NCBI RefSeq assembly: GCF_001870225.1
Contig: NZ_CP017675.1
Span: 2,720,045 to 2,784,044 of the forward strand
Direction of reading: 5' to 3'
From: Gloeomargarita lithophora Alchichica-D10
GTDB taxonomy: Bacteria > Cyanobacteriota > Cyanobacteriia > Gloeomargaritales > Gloeomargaritaceae
DNA length: 64,000 nucleotides
The notes under the pieces are model-generated. The model was not told where the DNA came from. It saw only the letters and a program-made list of their open reading frames with translations, and did not search any database. This document shows, in pieces, positions 1 to 7,845 of the stretch (within the stretch, counting starts at the first letter, position 1; each line of letters starts with the position of its first letter). The position numbers and the translations under genes are program-made.

Positions 1-126
1 ACCCACATAGCTAGGGGTGAGATGAATTTGCGGAGTATGGATGGGTAATCCAATCAACCCACGCAATTGTTTATACCGCACCCGCCCAAAGGTGAGAGCT
101 TTGATCACGAAAGGATTGACGACCAT
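1..126 (-). CDS. 5' end of an unidentified gene cut by the window edge
   Basis: On the minus strand an ATG at 126-124 opens a frame without stop to base 1, giving 42 residues that begin MVVNPFVIKALTFGRVRYKQ. It is arranged head-to-tail with hemB, whose stop lies 33 bases upstream, so it may be co-transcribed with hemB. The first residues look like a real protein N-terminus (basic, no low complexity), but I do not recognise the family. The frame could also be chance, as only 126 bases are visible. Confidence 0.45.
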   Translation of the reverse strand, partial: MVVNPFVIKALTFGRVRYKQLRGLIGLPIHTPQIHLTPSYVG

Positions 127-158
127 AAATTACCTTAAATTTAGAACTAATTTAAGAA

Positions 159-1163
<1,005 letters not shown>

Positions 1164-1247
1164 TTACAACCGATATTACTCTACTGCTTCCCACAGGTAC
1201 GCTACAGTAGTCAAAGAACGCTTAACACCCCGTAACAGAAGCCACTC

Positions 1248-1895
1248 ATGTCCAGCCTGCGTGAGTTACCCGTATTCCCCTTGCCGGAGGTTGTCCTCTT
1301 CCCCGGTTCGCCCCTGCCCTTGCACATTTTCGAGTACCGTTATCGGATGATGATGGCTTCGGTTTTGGAAACCGATAAACGCTTTGGTGTCCTCATGTGG
1401 AACCCCCAGGAGGGGCGACCCGCCGCCGTGGGTTGTTGTGCGGAAATTTTACGCCACGAGCGGCTCCCGGATGGCCGCATGATGATCCTTACCCTGGGGC
1501 AACAGCGGTTTCAAGTGTTGAATTACGTCCGGGAAAAGCCTTTTCGGGTCGCCCTGGTGGAATGGATTGAGGATGAATCTCCCACCGAGGATATTCAGTC
1601 CCTGGCGACGGAGGTTAAAGAACTGCTCCAGAATGTGGTGCAGTTATCCGCCAAACTTACCGAACAGGAAATGGATTTACCCGAAAAATATCCCACCCTG
1701 CCTCGGGAGTTTTCCTACTGGGTGGCCAGCAATTTTCAAGGGGCACCCCTAGAACAACAAGCATTATTAGAAATGCAAGATACGGCGGGTCGTCTGCGGC
1801 GAGAATCGGAAATTTTAGCTTCTACACGCAACCATTTGGCCGCCCGTACCGCCCTCAAGGATGTCTTCAAAGACCAAGCGGAACCCAATCTTTGA
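1248..1895 (+). CDS. LON peptidase N-terminal (substrate-binding) domain protein
   Basis: A 215-residue stand-alone LON N-terminal domain without the ATPase or protease parts. The diagnostic start LRELPVFPLPEVVLFPG and the following PLHIFEYRYRMM are at residues 4-34, and a helical C-terminal half follows (residues 110-210). Proteins of this kind are widespread in cyanobacteria. Their substrates are not established, so a role in protein recognition or quality control is inference only. The gene stands alone, and a family A miniature repeat follows 65 bases after the stop. Confidence 0.9.
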   Translation: MSSLRELPVFPLPEVVLFPGSPLPLHIFEYRYRMMMASVLETDKRFGVLMWNPQEGRPAAVGCCAEILRHERLPDGRMMILTLGQQRFQVLNYVREKPFRVALVEWIEDESPTEDIQSLATEVKELLQNVVQLSAKLTEQEMDLPEKYPTLPREFSYWVASNFQGAPLEQQALLEMQDTAGRLRRESEILASTRNHLAARTALKDVFKDQAEPNL

Positions 1896-1960
1896 GTGCG
1901 GTTTCTCCCGCTGTGGCGGTTGCAGGGGTTTGCTAACCTGATTGCAAATTGATATTAAAT

Positions 1961-2070
1961 GGCTACTTCTAACAATAGGTCGCCGGGGCATCACCCCCAT
2001 CCCTGGTTCTCCAGAATATCGGCATTCCAGCGAGATGACTTTCTGCTGGTTCCAATAAATAGAAGTGTCC
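1961..2070. repeat. Family A miniature repeat, copy 1
   Basis: The left end reads GGCTACTTCTAACAATAGG and the right end AATAAATAGAAGTGTCC. These are imperfect inverted ends of the GGACACCTCTA type. The core GGTCGCCGGGGCATCACCC and the block CATTCCAGCGAGATGACTTT recur in the other copies listed. It is non-coding and lies between the LON-domain gene and the next hypothetical gene. Confidence 0.75.
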
Positions 2071-2177
2071 TTTTGCCCCAGCTTGTGTTAGCTTTTTCCC
2101 GAAAACCTTTCAGTTGAATTGACCATCAGTTTTGACTGAGATAAATTTACAATAAAGCCAACGATGAGAAAACTCAG

Positions 2178-2987
2178 ATGGATTTAGCACTTTTAGAGGC
2201 GGAACGCAGCCAACTCCACTACGGGATACAGTTCCCCGCCGCTGTCGCCGTTGCCCTGGCGGCACCCCAAGCTGATTACCGCCACACTGCCCTACGATGG
2301 TCAGCCGCCACCCAAAGTATTATAAGTACAGATATTCCCGCTGATACCCCCTTCACCCTGGCGTTAGAACCCCTAGAACTCACCCTGAACCTGCGGGATG
2401 GGGCGGGAACCGTACTCACTTCTCTGTTCTTGGTGGGGCAAACGCTGGCGACGGGCTTAGCCTGGTTGCAAACCGCCGTGACTGATTTGGGAGCCGACGG
2501 GTCAAAAATTAGCTGGATTGCCTATCCCCCGGATGACTTTCCGGATCATCCCCTGGCGCACGGGGCGGCGTTTGCGACGGGGCAACCGGAGTTCAGACAG
2601 TTATTGATAGACCACTACGCCCTCACCCACCAGCAATTAACCACCCTCGCCCAGACCTACCCCCAAGCCCCTAGCCCGGTGATTTGGCCGCACCATTTTG
2701 ACCTGGCGACCCTGATTCCCCTGGGTGCAGGTACGGGGGAAGCCAATCCTGCGATTGGGGTGGGTTTGTCCCCCGGCGATGGGAGCTACGGGGAACCCTA
2801 TTGGTATGTCAGTCCTTGGCCGTACCCCCAGGGGGAATTACCCGCTATATCGGCACCGGCGACCTGGCATACCCAGGGCTGGGTGGGGGCGGTTTTACGC
2901 CGGAGTCACTTAGCCAGGGACAATCACTCAGCAATGGTGGAGGCATTTATTCAGGAAGCGGTGGCGGTTTGTCGGGGTTTGGTGTGA
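2178..2987 (+). CDS. Conserved hypothetical protein with WPHHFD motif
   Basis: A 269-residue soluble protein with no signal peptide or membrane segment. Its most distinctive parts are IWPHHFDLATL around residues 173-183 and a nearby GVGLSPGDGSYGEPYWYVSP stretch, both rich in aromatic and acidic residues. The layout loosely recalls the DUF5996 proteins (WPHHFD followed by a pocket-like P/Y-rich segment), but I cannot assign it to that family by eye. The ATG at 2178 is the only good start. It stands between two family A repeats and has no obvious operon partner. Function unknown. Confidence 0.8.
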   Translation: MDLALLEAERSQLHYGIQFPAAVAVALAAPQADYRHTALRWSAATQSIISTDIPADTPFTLALEPLELTLNLRDGAGTVLTSLFLVGQTLATGLAWLQTAVTDLGADGSKISWIAYPPDDFPDHPLAHGAAFATGQPEFRQLLIDHYALTHQQLTTLAQTYPQAPSPVIWPHHFDLATLIPLGAGTGEANPAIGVGLSPGDGSYGEPYWYVSPWPYPQGELPAISAPATWHTQGWVGAVLRRSHLARDNHSAMVEAFIQEAVAVCRGLV

Positions 2988-3029
2988 GCAATTTTGGTCT
3001 GAGCAATAAGGATTAGCTTGTAGCTTGCA

Positions 3030-3133
3030 GGACACCTCTAAAAATAGGTCGCACCGCCCCCATCACTGGTTCTCGGTAATACCTGCATTTCAGTGAGATA
3101 GTTTTCTGCTGGCTCGTATAAATAGAGATGCCC
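3030..3133. repeat. Family A miniature repeat, copy 2
   Basis: The left end GGACACCTCTAAAAATAGG is a perfect family A terminus. The right end TATAAATAGAGATGCCC is its imperfect inverse. Internal blocks GGTCGCACCGCCCCCATC, CTGGTTCTCGGTAATACC and CATTTCAGTGAGATAG match copies 1 and 3. It sits immediately downstream of the DUF5615 toxin gene stop. Confidence 0.8.
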
Positions 3134-3145
3134 TAAATACCGGCT

Positions 3146-3478
3146 TCAGTACAGTTCTAAACAATGGAAATTAGGGTTGTGCAAAAGTTCCTCAATTGCA
3201 GATGATCCAAAGCGGAGTAAAGCTTCAACTTGGTGGGTTGGTGCATTACCACAGCGTAGCCATATAACTTTGGGTGGAGAGGCATATAAACGACTTCTCT
3301 CAGCAAAGTCCGCATCTTGAGTCACGATGCAGAAATCATTAGTCTTGGCAAACTCCCATATCTCAGTATCAGTCTTCTCTTCCAAGGCGTGCAATTGGAC
3401 ATGACTGGAAGTTGGGTAAAGGTCAGCTAATCGGGTTACCAGTTTACGACTCAAATTTTGATCAAAAAGCAACCTCAA
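3146..3478 (-). CDS. DUF5615 PIN-like putative toxin
   Basis: A 110-residue protein of the DUF5615 family, a PIN-like/Mut7-C-type fold usually paired with DUF433 as a predicted toxin. The N-terminus RLLFDQNLSRKLV and the acidic motif IVTQDADFAERS at residues 51-62 are the family's signature. D6, D55 and D57 are the likely metal-binding acids. The start is a TTG at 3478 that overlaps the stop of the upstream DUF433 gene (TTGA), which implies translational coupling. A second TTG two codons on would cut into the conserved strand, so 3478 is preferred. The ribonuclease role is inferred from fold and pairing. Confidence 0.88.
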   Translation of the reverse strand: MRLLFDQNLSRKLVTRLADLYPTSSHVQLHALEEKTDTEIWEFAKTNDFCIVTQDADFAERSRLYASPPKVIWLRCGNAPTHQVEALLRFGSSAIEELLHNPNFHCLELY

Positions 3479-3705
3479 GCAACACCTGCCGAAACCGTTA
3501 AACGATGTTCCCGATCAGCCGCAAATTCTAGACAAGCCCTAATATCCTGTTCCGTCAATTCAGGAAAATCTTCCACGATTTCAGCAGGGGACATACCAGC
3601 AGCCAGCCAGCCCAAAACATCGTACACAGTGATTCGCATGCGTCGGATACAGGGTTTGCCCCCTCGTTTGTCCGGTTCAAGGGTAATAATATCGTGATAG
3701 GCCAT
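3475..3705 (-). CDS. DUF433 antitoxin-like protein
   Basis: A 76-residue DUF433 protein, a small winged-helix/helical domain typically encoded just before DUF5615. Visible family features are GGKPCIRRMRITVYDVLGWL at residues 15-34 and SPAEIVEDFPELTEQDIRACL at residues 39-59. The start at 3705 (MAYHDII) is chosen over an upstream in-frame codon at 3783, because the extra 26 residues show no family similarity. It probably neutralises the DUF5615 product and represses the pair; both points come from the family, not from this sequence. Confidence 0.88.
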   Translation of the reverse strand: MAYHDIITLEPDKRGGKPCIRRMRITVYDVLGWLAAGMSPAEIVEDFPELTEQDIRACLEFAADREHRLTVSAGVA

Positions 3706-3931
3706 GATTGAAGGGCTGTAAAGTATCTTTTTATGCCCAGAGCCGCCCAACAAGAGCTTGCAACGGACGAACTGAACACTCAAATTATAACTCGCCTATT
3801 CCTGCCATTCATTATTATAAAAAACAAAATCAGGGGCGGGGGTTAGCGTATTTAGCAGAAGTGAAACAGGGGCTTAATCTACTTAAAATTTACCCACTGG
3901 CCGGTGTCGTCGGGCAAAGTGTTTTTAGGCT

Positions 3932-3963
3932 GGGCGGAAAACCCCCAGGGAGATTCCCCGCCC
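3932..3963 (-). terminator. Candidate terminator hairpin after the deoxyhypusine-synthase-like gene
   Basis: An inverted repeat GGGCGGAAAA / TTCCCCGCCC (ten pairs on the minus strand, two of them G-U) begins seven bases after the gene's stop codon. It is followed on the minus strand by a short A/T-rich run without a clean U-tract, so factor-independent termination is plausible but not strong. Confidence 0.45.
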
Positions 3964-3969
3964 GCTGAC

Positions 3970-5004
3970 CTAGACCACCGCCAACTGTCGTTGGAACAAC
4001 TGGGCGAGCTTGCGGGGCTGACGGGCACGCCAATTCCCCTTGCCATACACATAACCCGCCACCAGGGGCAGAGCCAGGGTCGCTTCCGCAAACACCATTT
4101 GTTCTGTGGCCATATTCACCTTGCCCCAGGAGTGGGCTTCCCGCAGGGTCGAGCCGGAGAGTGCCCCATCCCGCTCATCCGCCACCGTGATTTGAATGGC
4201 GTAGCGGTGCATGGTGGCTTCAAACCCCAACAATTCCGCCGCCACCACCGTATCCTGAGCAAAGTTTTTCGGCACACCGCCGCCGATCATCACCAACCCC
4301 GTGTAAGGACTCGCCAGCTTGCACTGGGTCAACTCCCGAAAATCCCGCACCGAGTCAATCGTCACATGGCTGTCCGGCGCATACCACTGGTGATAAACCA
4401 ACCCAAACCCCGCCGAGCAGTCGCTAAACGCCGGGACAAAAATCGGCACCTGATGCCGGTAGGCCGCCAGCACCACCGATTGGTCATCCTTGCCATACCG
4501 TTCCAGATACGCCCCCATGTGTTGGATAAACTCCCGGGACGAGTAGGGACGGGGGGCCAACGTACCGGCAAGCTCAGCAATCACATGGTCGCAGGTACGT
4601 AATTCATTTTCATCAATGTAGGTGTCGTAAATCCGGTCAATCTGATGCTGGCGCAGCACCTCATCATCCGCCAAAGGGTCGCCCACATAATGACGAAAAC
4701 CCAAGGCTTCAAAGAAATCCTGATCCACAATGTTGGCACCCGTGGACACAATCGCATCCACCATATTGTGGGTGACCAAATCCAGCACCACCTTCTTCAA
4801 ACCGGCACTAAACAGGGAACCAGCCAAACACAAAATGATGCTACATTCCTGATCCTGAATCATCTGGTCATAAATTTGCGCGGCTCGCCCCAAATTACGG
4901 GCTTGAAAAGCCGTCTGGGCCATAGATTCCACCAAACCGACCACATCAAACTGCTTGATGTCAATCGCTTCCACCGGTGTGTGCAACAATTCTTGACGCT
5001 TCAT
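3970..5004 (-). CDS. Deoxyhypusine synthase-like (homospermidine synthase-like) protein
   Basis: A 344-residue member of the deoxyhypusine synthase superfamily, NAD-dependent enzymes that move the aminobutyl group of spermidine. Bacteria lack eIF5A, so bacterial members usually make homospermidine or act on another small amine; the substrate here is not known. The catalytic lysine is present in REAHSWGKVNM, at about K295. NAD-site segments VSTGANIVDQDF and MIGGGVPKNF are also present. AGGAGGT at 5017-5011 sits six bases before the ATG at 5004, while the ATG at 5010 touches it, so 5004 is the chosen start. A 372-base leader region with a perfect inverted repeat lies upstream. Confidence 0.9.
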   Translation of the reverse strand: MKRQELLHTPVEAIDIKQFDVVGLVESMAQTAFQARNLGRAAQIYDQMIQDQECSIILCLAGSLFSAGLKKVVLDLVTHNMVDAIVSTGANIVDQDFFEALGFRHYVGDPLADDEVLRQHQIDRIYDTYIDENELRTCDHVIAELAGTLAPRPYSSREFIQHMGAYLERYGKDDQSVVLAAYRHQVPIFVPAFSDCSAGFGLVYHQWYAPDSHVTIDSVRDFRELTQCKLASPYTGLVMIGGGVPKNFAQDTVVAAELLGFEATMHRYAIQITVADERDGALSGSTLREAHSWGKVNMATEQMVFAEATLALPLVAGYVYGKGNWRARQPRKLAQLFQRQLAVV

Positions 5005-5010
5005 CACCAT

Positions 5011-5382
5011 ACCTCCTAGTCCAAAAGGAAGAACATTATCAAACTGCTAACCAACACCCTCCACGGGAAGGGTTAGCAGGGACTAGGCCCCTCACAACGG
5101 TCATGCCAAAACAGGCCGGGGTCAGACTCCCGACGCTTTTCCAACTTGGTTTCCAAATACCAGAGTCTGGTCAGCCACCACGCATTGGGCATGAGATTTA
5201 GATTAGGCACAGGATACGCACGATTAAAACTATAGCAGACTTACCCTGGTAAATAATGGGGGGCGTTCGCAAAAATCCCTCGTTCCCAGAAATGAAATCC
5301 CTGATCCCCGTAGCTAACTTGGGTGTTGTGACCGGTTCCCCCTTCTGTTAAAATCAACCCAATAGTAATTTTCACTACAATT
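5011..5382. other. 372-base intergenic region with structured leader or small-RNA candidate
   Basis: This divergent region lies between the deoxyhypusine-synthase-like gene (minus) and prk (plus). On the minus strand it can form several stems: a perfect 9-bp inverted repeat CTGCTAACC (5044-5052) / GGTTAGCAG (5071-5079), and a longer stem pairing AGACTC with GAGTCT about 30 bases apart around a small TTGG-AAA-CCAA hairpin. A TATAGT at about 5235-5230 could be a -10 for minus-strand transcription. I did not recognise a named RNA family. No open frame of note is present. Confidence 0.4.
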
Positions 5383-6387
5383 ATGTCCAGCAATTCAGAA
5401 CCGGTTGTGGTCATTGGTGTGGCGGGGGACTCCGGATGCGGCAAGTCCACCTTTTTGCGCCGTCTCACGGATTTGTTTGGAGCCGACTGGCTGACGGTGA
5501 TTTGTCTGGACGATTACCATTGCCTCGACCGCAAACAGCGCAAGGTGGCGGGGGTGACGGCGCTCAATCCCAAGGCCAATAATTTTGATTTAATGTACGA
5601 ACAAATTAAAGCCTTAAAAGCGGGTAAATCCATTGAAAAACCCATTTATAACCACGAAACGGGGATGATTGACCCGCCGGAACCCATCGTTCCCAGCCGG
5701 ATTGTGGTCATTGAGGGATTGCATCCTTTTTATGACGAGCGGGTGCGGGAGTTGATTGATTTTGGGGTTTATTTAGACCTAGACGATGCGGTAAAAATTG
5801 CCTGGAAAATCCAACGGGACATGGCGGAACGGGGGCATACCTACGAGGATGTGGTGCGTTCGATTGAGTCCCGTCGCCCGGATTTTATGGCCTACATTGA
5901 CCCGCAGAAGCAATACGCCGATGTGGTGATTCAGATTTTACCCACCCAACTGATTCCCAACGATACGGAGCGGCGGGTACTGCGGGTGCGGCTGGTGCAA
6001 AAAGAAGGTCGTCCTGGGTTTAGCCCCGCCTATTTGTTTGATGAGGGTTCGACCATTTCCTGGATTCCCTGCGGGCGGAAACTCACCTGTTCCTACCCAG
6101 GGATTCGCCTGTTTTATGGCCCGGATGAGTACTACGGCCATGAGGTTTCGGTGCTAGAAGTGGATGGGCAATTTGAGCAATTGGAAGAACTGATTTACAT
6201 CGAGCAACATCTGAGTGATACCTCCACCCAATACTACGGGGAGATGACCGAACTACTCCGCAAGCACCCCGAATATCCCGGTTCCAACAATGGCACGGGT
6301 TTATTTCAGGTGTTGGTGGGTCTGAAGATGCGGGCGGCCTATCACCAACTGGTCAGCAAGGAAATCCCAATTCCCGCCGCAGTTTAA
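5383..6387 (+). CDS. prk: Phosphoribulokinase
   Basis: This Calvin-cycle enzyme phosphorylates ribulose 5-phosphate with ATP to give the Rubisco substrate. The 334-residue length is normal for cyanobacteria. The P-loop GDSGCGKST spans residues 15-23. The redox-regulatory cysteines C19 and C41 are both present (GDSGCGKS and TVICLDDYH), so thioredoxin and CP12-type light/dark control is expected from the family. Further catalytic segments are YNHETGMIDPPEP and VIEGLHPFYDERV. The gene stands alone, and a family B repeat begins ten bases after the stop codon. Confidence 0.97.
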   Translation: MSSNSEPVVVIGVAGDSGCGKSTFLRRLTDLFGADWLTVICLDDYHCLDRKQRKVAGVTALNPKANNFDLMYEQIKALKAGKSIEKPIYNHETGMIDPPEPIVPSRIVVIEGLHPFYDERVRELIDFGVYLDLDDAVKIAWKIQRDMAERGHTYEDVVRSIESRRPDFMAYIDPQKQYADVVIQILPTQLIPNDTERRVLRVRLVQKEGRPGFSPAYLFDEGSTISWIPCGRKLTCSYPGIRLFYGPDEYYGHEVSVLEVDGQFEQLEELIYIEQHLSDTSTQYYGEMTELLRKHPEYPGSNNGTGLFQVLVGLKMRAAYHQLVSKEIPIPAAV

Positions 6388-6396
6388 TTAGCCATT

Positions 6397-6564
6397 TATA
6401 GCAATCCTAACTGAGTATGGCTACGCCACGCTAATGCCTACGGCACGCTATCGCTAACGCTATGAGAATAGCGGTCGCAGGGGTGCCACCCCCGTCCCTG
6501 GTTCTGTGGAATTTTTGTTCGTCAAATGGCTGCGCCACGCAAGCTAGCGGGTAGGATTGCTATA
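6397..6564. repeat. Family B miniature repeat, copy 1 (long form)
   Basis: The terminal inverted repeats TATAGCAATCCTA and TAGGATTGCTATA are perfect over 13 bases. The core AGCGGTCGCAGGGGTGCC followed by CTGGTTCTGTGGAATTTTTG matches the 19002 copy. This 168-base form also carries an extra internal block with the modules GGCTACGCCACGCTA and GCGCCACGCAAGC. TA at both ends suggests a TA target duplication of the IS630/Tc1 type; that is inference, as no transposase is nearby. Confidence 0.85.
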
Positions 6565-6608
6565 TTGCCTTAAGCATCGGTGGAGGCGCAAGTAGAAAGT
6601 AGCGATAA

Positions 6609-6719
6609 GGATACCTCTAGCAATAGGTTGTGGGGGCACCGCTCCTGTCCCTGGTTCTCGGTAATACCGGCATTCCAGCGAGATGATTTTTTGCTGGTAT
6701 AAATAATATAGAGGTGTCC
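6609..6719. repeat. Family A miniature repeat, copy 3
   Basis: The ends GGATACCTCTAGCAATAGG and ATAATATAGAGGTGTCC are inverted relative to each other. Internal blocks GGGGGCACCGCTCCTGTCC, TTCTCGGTAATACCGGC and ATTCCAGCGAGATGATTTTT match copies 1 and 2. It lies 45 bases from a family B copy. Confidence 0.82.
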
Positions 6720-6825
6720 AACCGCCATTCCCCAACCAAGTGTTCAATGTTTAAGTGAGCAACTCTCAGGCAAGTTAAGGTATCTTGTATTTAGAGAGTT
6801 ACAGACCCTATGGCACAAACAAAAT

Positions 6826-7131
6826 ATGTCCACTAAAACAAGATTAAGGTTGACGTACAGATGTCCTTCTTTTGTAGAGGGCGTTTCACGGGTCTTTGAT
6901 GTACGTGGAGTGTTCAAGGACGATTTTAGAGTTTACAGAGTTCATCCTGCATATCATCACCACGGAGAAGGTGGGTCAGACGATCAATCCGGCATGACAG
7001 TCTCTCCAGAAAATTTTGGCACGAAAGCAATCAATCTAGCCTTTCGTAAGGTTCATAAAAATATGAGTGCAGTGGCGGGCACGATGCGTTCCTCAGTTCC
7101 AAATCGTCATCATCGGTCAACGTCTAGATAA
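6826..7131 (+). CDS. Hypothetical protein, accessory patch
   Basis: A 101-residue basic protein of unrecognised family. It has a histidine run (YHHHGEGG) in the middle, a C-terminus rich in Arg, His and Ser, and no membrane segment. The next hypothetical gene follows after 48 bases on the same strand. Base composition is visibly more A/T-rich than the neighbouring housekeeping genes, which supports recent acquisition. The start has no strong ribosome binding site. It may be a real but poorly conserved gene. Confidence 0.5.
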   Translation: MSTKTRLRLTYRCPSFVEGVSRVFDVRGVFKDDFRVYRVHPAYHHHGEGGSDDQSGMTVSPENFGTKAINLAFRKVHKNMSAVAGTMRSSVPNRHHRSTSR

Positions 7132-7179
7132 GTTATCGTTGATTGGAATGAAGCTTTTGAAGGCGAGGTTTGATTATCA

Positions 7180-7728
7180 ATGTCTGAGCAACCTGATGAA
7201 AATATTCCTTCGTGTAGCCCTGACGTTCTCCCAAGGGAACATTTGCCTGCTCAAGAAACAGATAAATCTCAGTTATCTTTGTCTTACAGAGAAGGCCCAA
7301 TTACTCCAGATGAACTAAGGGAGTATAACGAGTTGGTGCCTGGGTTTGCTCAAGATTATCTGAATGAAGTAATTAGAGAAGTTCAACATCACAGGGATAT
7401 TGAACTCAAGAAAATTGAAATAGAGAAAGCTGAGTTAGTTCAGGAAGGAGAAATAGTTAGAGTTCAAGAACGAATTTTTAGAAGTAATCAGCACCGCTCT
7501 GTATTAGGTTCTATCTCTGGTTCAATCATAGCGTTAGCTGCAATTTGTTCTGCAACATTTTTGGGTTTTAACGGACATAAGGAAGTGGCTATTGCGGTAG
7601 TTGGCTCTCTAGCTGCTGTTTCGGTAATCATTTACGGAACAGATGCGTATAACAAAAGTCGTCAAAAAGAACTAGAAACTAGAGAGTCTGATGATGAGGC
7701 CAAGAAGCTAGGTGGGGGAAACTATTAA
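7180..7728 (+). CDS. DUF2335-like predicted membrane protein
   Basis: A 182-residue protein laid out like DUF2335 proteins. A disordered N-terminus (1-36) comes first, then a GPITPDELREYNELVPGFAQ segment at residues 39-58. A charged amphipathic stretch at 60-108 has coiled-coil character. Two closely spaced membrane segments follow at about 109-130 and 135-153, with a short charged tail. The function of the family is unknown. The gene is A/T-rich compared with its neighbours. It is followed within ten bases by a sequence resembling an integron attC site, which raises the possibility that it arrived as a gene cassette. Confidence 0.75.
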   Translation: MSEQPDENIPSCSPDVLPREHLPAQETDKSQLSLSYREGPITPDELREYNELVPGFAQDYLNEVIREVQHHRDIELKKIEIEKAELVQEGEIVRVQERIFRSNQHRSVLGSISGSIIALAAICSATFLGFNGHKEVAIAVVGSLAAVSVIIYGTDAYNKSRQKELETRESDDEAKKLGGGNY

Positions 7729-7738
7729 AATAGTATAT

Positions 7739-7830
7739 CTCTAACAAGTGCTTGCACGCAGAACCGCAACATACGCTATTCGTTATGTAGCAAACTCCAT
7801 CGCCGTCCGGTGAAGCGCAGGCCGTTGGAT
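7739..7830. other. Possible attC-like (59-base-element-like) recombination site
   Basis: Just after the DUF2335-like stop, the sequence opens with TCTAACAAGTGCTTGCACG and closes with GGTGAAGCGCAGGCCGTTGGAT. This resembles the outer simple sites of integron attC elements: YYTAAC-type at the left, GTTRRRY at the right. The interior has imperfect dyad symmetry (ACATACG / CGTTATGT). The left box fits the consensus imperfectly and no integrase is in the window, so this is a candidate only. Confidence 0.35.
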
Positions 7831-7845
7831 GAATGAATTACTTAG

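Larger units (their letters stand above)
6388..6825. other. 438-base gap made mostly of two miniature repeats
   Basis: The gap holds one family B repeat (6397-6564) and one family A repeat (6609-6719) back to back. The remaining roughly 100 bases before the next gene are A/T-rich (for example AAGGTATCTTGTATTTAGAG) and are the likely promoter region of the following hypothetical genes. No other coding frame is convincing. Confidence 0.6.

Noticed and set aside
6397-6719. Adjacent repeats at 6397-6719 as a possible CRISPR or integron array
   Set aside because: They are one copy each of two different inverted-end elements, not a series of equal repeats with spacers.
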